Part shown: piece after piece, positions 61,373 through 64,000 of the stretch | Numbering within the stretch: the stretch's first letter is position 1 | Layout: each line of letters begins with the position of its first letter | DNA from: Actinoplanes subtropicus | GTDB taxonomy: Bacteria; Actinomycetota; Actinomycetes; Mycobacteriales; Micromonosporaceae | Assembly (NCBI RefSeq): GCF_000721705.1 | Contig: NZ_JOJL01000005.1 | Location: 1 to 64,000, forward strand | Length of the DNA stretch: 64,000 bases | Direction: 5' to 3' | Made by a program: the position numbers and the translations under genes | Notes under the pieces: model-generated | What the model saw: the letters and a program-made list of their open reading frames with translations, nothing else | What the model was told of the DNA's origin: nothing | The model's database searches: none

Positions 61373-61897
61373 ATGACAGTTTCGACCACGCTGCTCGGCC
61401 TGCTGGAGCCGGAGCCCAGCCACGGATACGAGCTCAAAAGGGGATACGACTCGCTGTTCGGCGCCGACCGGCAGCTCTCGTTCGGCCAGGTCTACGGCAC
61501 CCTCAACCGCCTCGAACGGGACGGGCTGGTGACCGCCGGCGGCCCGGCCCCGGGCTCCGGCCCCGACCGCAAGCGCTTCGCGATCACCCCGGACGGAGTG
61601 GCCGCGCTCGAGGAGTGGCTGGACCGCCCGGAGCCGCCCGAGCCGCACCTGCAGCCGGTGCTGTTCGCCAAGGTCGTGCTGGCCGTGCTCTCCGGCCGGC
61701 CCGCCGCCCGCTATCTGGACACCCAGCGCGCGGCCCACCTCGAACGGATGCGGTCGCTGAACACCCAGCGCCGCAGCAGCCGGCTCACCGAGTCGCTGAC
61801 CGCCGAGTACGGGTTGTTCCACCTCGAGGCCGACCTGCGCTGGATGGACCTGACCGCGGCCCGCCTCGACCAGCTGGCCGCCGAGGTGTCCCGATGA
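61373..61897 (+). CDS. PadR-family transcriptional regulator
   Basis: A 174-aa regulator. The winged helix (about 1-85) has LLGLLEPEPSHGYELKRGYD, SFGQVYGTLNRLERDGLVTAGG and the wing KRFAITPDGVAALEEWL. The C-terminal half (about 90-174) is the long helical dimerisation arm. It opens an operon with an ABC ATPase (ATGA overlap) and an FtsX permease, and is probably a repressor that releases on binding the exported drug. The ATG at 61373 was chosen; a GTG at 61364 is in frame. Confidence 0.9.
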   Translation: MTVSTTLLGLLEPEPSHGYELKRGYDSLFGADRQLSFGQVYGTLNRLERDGLVTAGGPAPGSGPDRKRFAITPDGVAALEEWLDRPEPPEPHLQPVLFAKVVLAVLSGRPAARYLDTQRAAHLERMRSLNTQRRSSRLTESLTAEYGLFHLEADLRWMDLTAARLDQLAAEVSR

Positions 61898-62571
61898 CGG
61901 CCGCGACGCTGACCGCCCGGGCGGTCACGAAGACATACGGGACGACGACCGCCCTGCACGACGCGACCGTGACGATCGCGCCCGGCGAGATCCTCGCGGT
62001 GCTCGGCCCGAGCGGGTCCGGCAAGTCCACGCTGCTGCACTGCCTGGGCGGGGTGCTCCGGCCGGACGCCGGCGAGGTCTGGCTCGGCGACCTGCGCGTA
62101 GACCGCCTCGGCGAGCGCGCCCGCACGGTGCTGCGCCGCGACCGCTTCGGCTTCGTCTTCCAGTTCGGGCAGCTCGTCCCGGAACTGCCCGCGATCGAGA
62201 ACGCGATGCTGCCGATGCTGCTCGCCGGCGCCGGCTGGCCGGAGACCCGCCGCCGGGCCGGCGAGCTGTTCGACCGGCTCGGCCTCGCGGGCCTGGCGGG
62301 ACGCCGGCCGGGCGAGCTCTCCGGCGGCCAGGCCCAGCGGGTGGCGGTCGCGCGGGCGCTGATCGCCCGGCCGGACGTGCTCTTCGCCGACGAGCCCACC
62401 GGCTCGCTCGACTCGCTCGCCGGGCAGCAGGTGATGGATCTGCTGGTCGACGCCGTACGGGCGCAGGGCGCGTCCCTGGTGCTGGTCACCCACGAGGCGC
62501 GGGTGGCGGCCTGCGCCGACCGCGAGATCGTCGTGCGCGACGGCCAGGTCGGCACCCTGGTGGAGTCATGA
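61894..62571 (+). CDS. ABC transporter ATP-binding protein (MacB/LolD type)
   Basis: A 225-aa ATPase. Walker A is GPSGSGKST, the Q-loop VFQFGQLVPELPAIEN, the signature LSGGQAQRVAVARAL, Walker B VLFADEPTGSLD and the switch His in LVTHEARV. It is coupled to PadR upstream and to the permease downstream by ATGA overlaps, so all three are translated together. Likely drug or peptide exporter. Confidence 0.94.
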   Translation: MTAATLTARAVTKTYGTTTALHDATVTIAPGEILAVLGPSGSGKSTLLHCLGGVLRPDAGEVWLGDLRVDRLGERARTVLRRDRFGFVFQFGQLVPELPAIENAMLPMLLAGAGWPETRRRAGELFDRLGLAGLAGRRPGELSGGQAQRVAVARALIARPDVLFADEPTGSLDSLAGQQVMDLLVDAVRAQGASLVLVTHEARVAACADREIVVRDGQVGTLVES

Positions 62572-64000
62572 GCCGCCTGCTGGCCCGGCTGATCGCCGGC
62601 CGCGACTCGCTCGTCCGGCTGGCCGCCACCGCCGGCGGCGTCGCCCTGGCCGTCGTCCTGCTGCTGTTCGCGGCGGTGGCCTACCCGGCGCTGCACGCGC
62701 ACGACGTACGGGCCGGGTGGCTGCACACCACCGGAACCGACGACGGCCGTGGGCCGCTGCTGTTCCGCACCGGGCTCGAGCACTACCGCGGCCAGCAGAT
62801 CGTCCGGGTCGACGTCGCCGGCCTGGCCGCGCCGCCGGGGCTCAGCCGGCTACCCGGCCCCGGCCAGTACGCGGTCTCCCCCGCGCTCGCCCGGCTACTC
62901 GCCACGACCCCGCCCGACCAGCTCGCCGACCGCTACCCCGGGCGGGCGGTCGCCACGATCGGCCCGGCCGGTCTCGCCGGCCCGGCCCAGTTGATGATCG
63001 TCGTCGGGCACACCCCGGCCGAGCTGGCCACCTACACCGGCGTCACGTCGGCGACCGGGTTTGCGACCACACCGCTGCGGCACGGCTACAACGACTTCCT
63101 GCGCATCATGCTGGCGATCGGCATCGTCGGCCTGCTCTTCCCGGTGCTGGTCTTCGTCGCCACCGCGACCCGCCTCGCCGCCGCCCGCCGCGAGCAGCGC
63201 CTCGCCGCCCTGCGCCTGGCCGGCGTCACCCTCGGCCAGGCCGCGCTGCTCAGCGCCGCCGAGGCGCTGCTGAGCGCGGCCGCCGGCGTCGGGCTGGGGT
63301 TCGCGGTCTTCGCCCTCCTCCGCCCGTACGCGGCCGCGGTGCCCTTCGACGGCGACGACTTCTACCCCGGCGACCTGCGGCTGACCGCGGCGTCCGGGAC
63401 CCTGATCGCCCTCGGCGTGCCACTCCTGGCGGTGGGTGCCGCGCTGCTCTCCGCGCGCCGGGTCGTCTCCCCGCTCGGCGTCGCCCGGCAGGCCCCGCGG
63501 CCCCGGCCGACGTGGCGCCGCCTGGTGCCGCTCGGCGCCGGCGTGGCCCTCTTCGCGATCGCGCTGCCGGTCGCCGTGGTCCGCGCCGGCGACCGCACCG
63601 CGACGGCGCTGCTGTCCGCCTCGTTCCTGGTGGTCGTCGCCGGCATCGTGACCGCCGGCCCGTGGCTGACCGTCCTCGCCGGCCGGGCCACGCTGCGGAT
63701 CGGCCGCGGCCCGGCCGCCCGGCTCGCCGGCTGGCGGCTGCGCGACGACCCGGCCGCGGCCTTCCGCGCCATCAGCGGCCTGATCCTCGCCGTCTTCCTG
63801 GCCAGCCTGATCTGCGGCGTGCTGCCCAGCGTCATCGGCGGCCAGAGCCGCAAGAGCCTGCCCCAGCCGGACGGCACGGTCCTCGCCTATCTCGGCGGCC
63901 GCCAGGCGACCGGCCTGCCGGCCGCGCGGGCCCGGCAGCTGCTGGACGATCTGCGGAAGCAGCCCGGCGTACGCCGGACCAGCACCATGCGGCGCCTCCC
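62568..64000 (+). CDS. FtsX-type ABC transporter permease, 3' end beyond the window
   Basis: The first 477 codons of an open frame that runs off the window. An N-terminal helix (about 18-42) is followed by an extracellular domain (about 45-175), three helices of the first FtsX domain (about 180-310, with RREQRLAALRLAGVTLGQAALLS), then a central cytoplasmic stretch (RRVVSPLGVARQ) and further helices (about 325-420). A second extracellular domain begins near the window edge. The ATG overlaps the ATPase stop. Expected full length is about 750-850 aa by analogy with the 20741-23050 permease. Confidence 0.9.
   Translation, partial: MSRLLARLIAGRDSLVRLAATAGGVALAVVLLLFAAVAYPALHAHDVRAGWLHTTGTDDGRGPLLFRTGLEHYRGQQIVRVDVAGLAAPPGLSRLPGPGQYAVSPALARLLATTPPDQLADRYPGRAVATIGPAGLAGPAQLMIVVGHTPAELATYTGVTSATGFATTPLRHGYNDFLRIMLAIGIVGLLFPVLVFVATATRLAAARREQRLAALRLAGVTLGQAALLSAAEALLSAAAGVGLGFAVFALLRPYAAAVPFDGDDFYPGDLRLTAASGTLIALGVPLLAVGAALLSARRVVSPLGVARQAPRPRPTWRRLVPLGAGVALFAIALPVAVVRAGDRTATALLSASFLVVVAGIVTAGPWLTVLAGRATLRIGRGPAARLAGWRLRDDPAAAFRAISGLILAVFLASLICGVLPSVIGGQSRKSLPQPDGTVLAYLGGRQATGLPAARARQLLDDLRKQPGVRRTSTMRRL

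Overview
The window is high-GC DNA with almost exclusively G/C-ending codons and dense, often overlapping genes (ATGA/GTGA stop-start overlaps). It carries actinobacterial markers: RbpA, a split Lnt/polyprenol-phosphomannose synthase pair, a mycothiol-type DinB enzyme, a mycosin, ECF42-DGPF and several NarL-type kinase/regulator pairs. It best fits a soil actinomycete chromosome of the Micromonosporaceae type (Actinoplanes-like). No rRNA, tRNA, CRISPR array or transposase was seen.

Layout. 0-4.7 kb: a small membrane ORF, then on the minus strand a giant polymorphic-toxin-like protein whose C-terminus resembles RNase A-like CdiA toxins, followed 5 nt later by a 96-aa candidate immunity gene. 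4.7-8.7 kb: ECF42 sigma factor plus YCII/DGPF partner, divergent from a secreted galactose-oxidase-like radical copper enzyme. 8.7-20.1 kb: methyltransferases, a hydrolase, two histidine-kinase/response-regulator pairs, a phosphatase-like protein, and a MerR regulator divergent from an erythromycin-esterase/DUF6194 fusion. 20.1-20.7 kb: gene debris and A/T-rich hairpins. 20.7-26.4 kb: FtsX-type ABC exporter divergent from a third kinase/regulator pair and a mycothiol-dependent-type enzyme. 26.4-32.2 kb: hydrolase, MFS transporter plus ArsR with a strong palindromic operator, an MCP with PilZ domain, and a DapA-family protein; a roughly 90-bp dispersed repeat forms the 3' ends of two of these genes. 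32.2-35.3 kb: an island of unknown genes, a broken methyltransferase and an ADP-ribosyltransferase-like protein, which abuts a 5'-truncated sugar-binding protein. 35.3-41.1 kb: the remaining sugar ABC permeases and two glycosidases, joined by a tiny octapeptide-repeat ORF. 41.2-47.6 kb: methyltransferase, mycosin, ArsR-SRPBCC-hydrolase operon, zinc/coiled-coil protein, SdpI-like protein. 48.0-52.1 kb: rbpA (with a sigma-R-like promoter), fxsA, ppm, lnt and a predicted structured RNA of about 300 nt. 52.2-60.2 kb: lysine-aminomutase catabolic cluster (kamA divergent from kdd, an amidohydrolase, kamD, kamE, kal and a MutL/GlmL-type reactivase). 60.3-64.0 kb: CsbD, a methyltransferase, and a PadR-ABC ATPase-FtsX operon running off the window.

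Functionally, the kam cluster encodes most of a lysine fermentation route (alpha/beta-lysine to 3,5-diaminohexanoate to crotonyl-CoA), but the Kce cleavage enzyme is not visible. The sugar ABC/glycoside-hydrolase operon appears to have lost its binding protein. The toxin/immunity pair, the predicted RNA beside rbpA-lnt, the ART-like island and the octapeptide ORF are the items most likely to be new.
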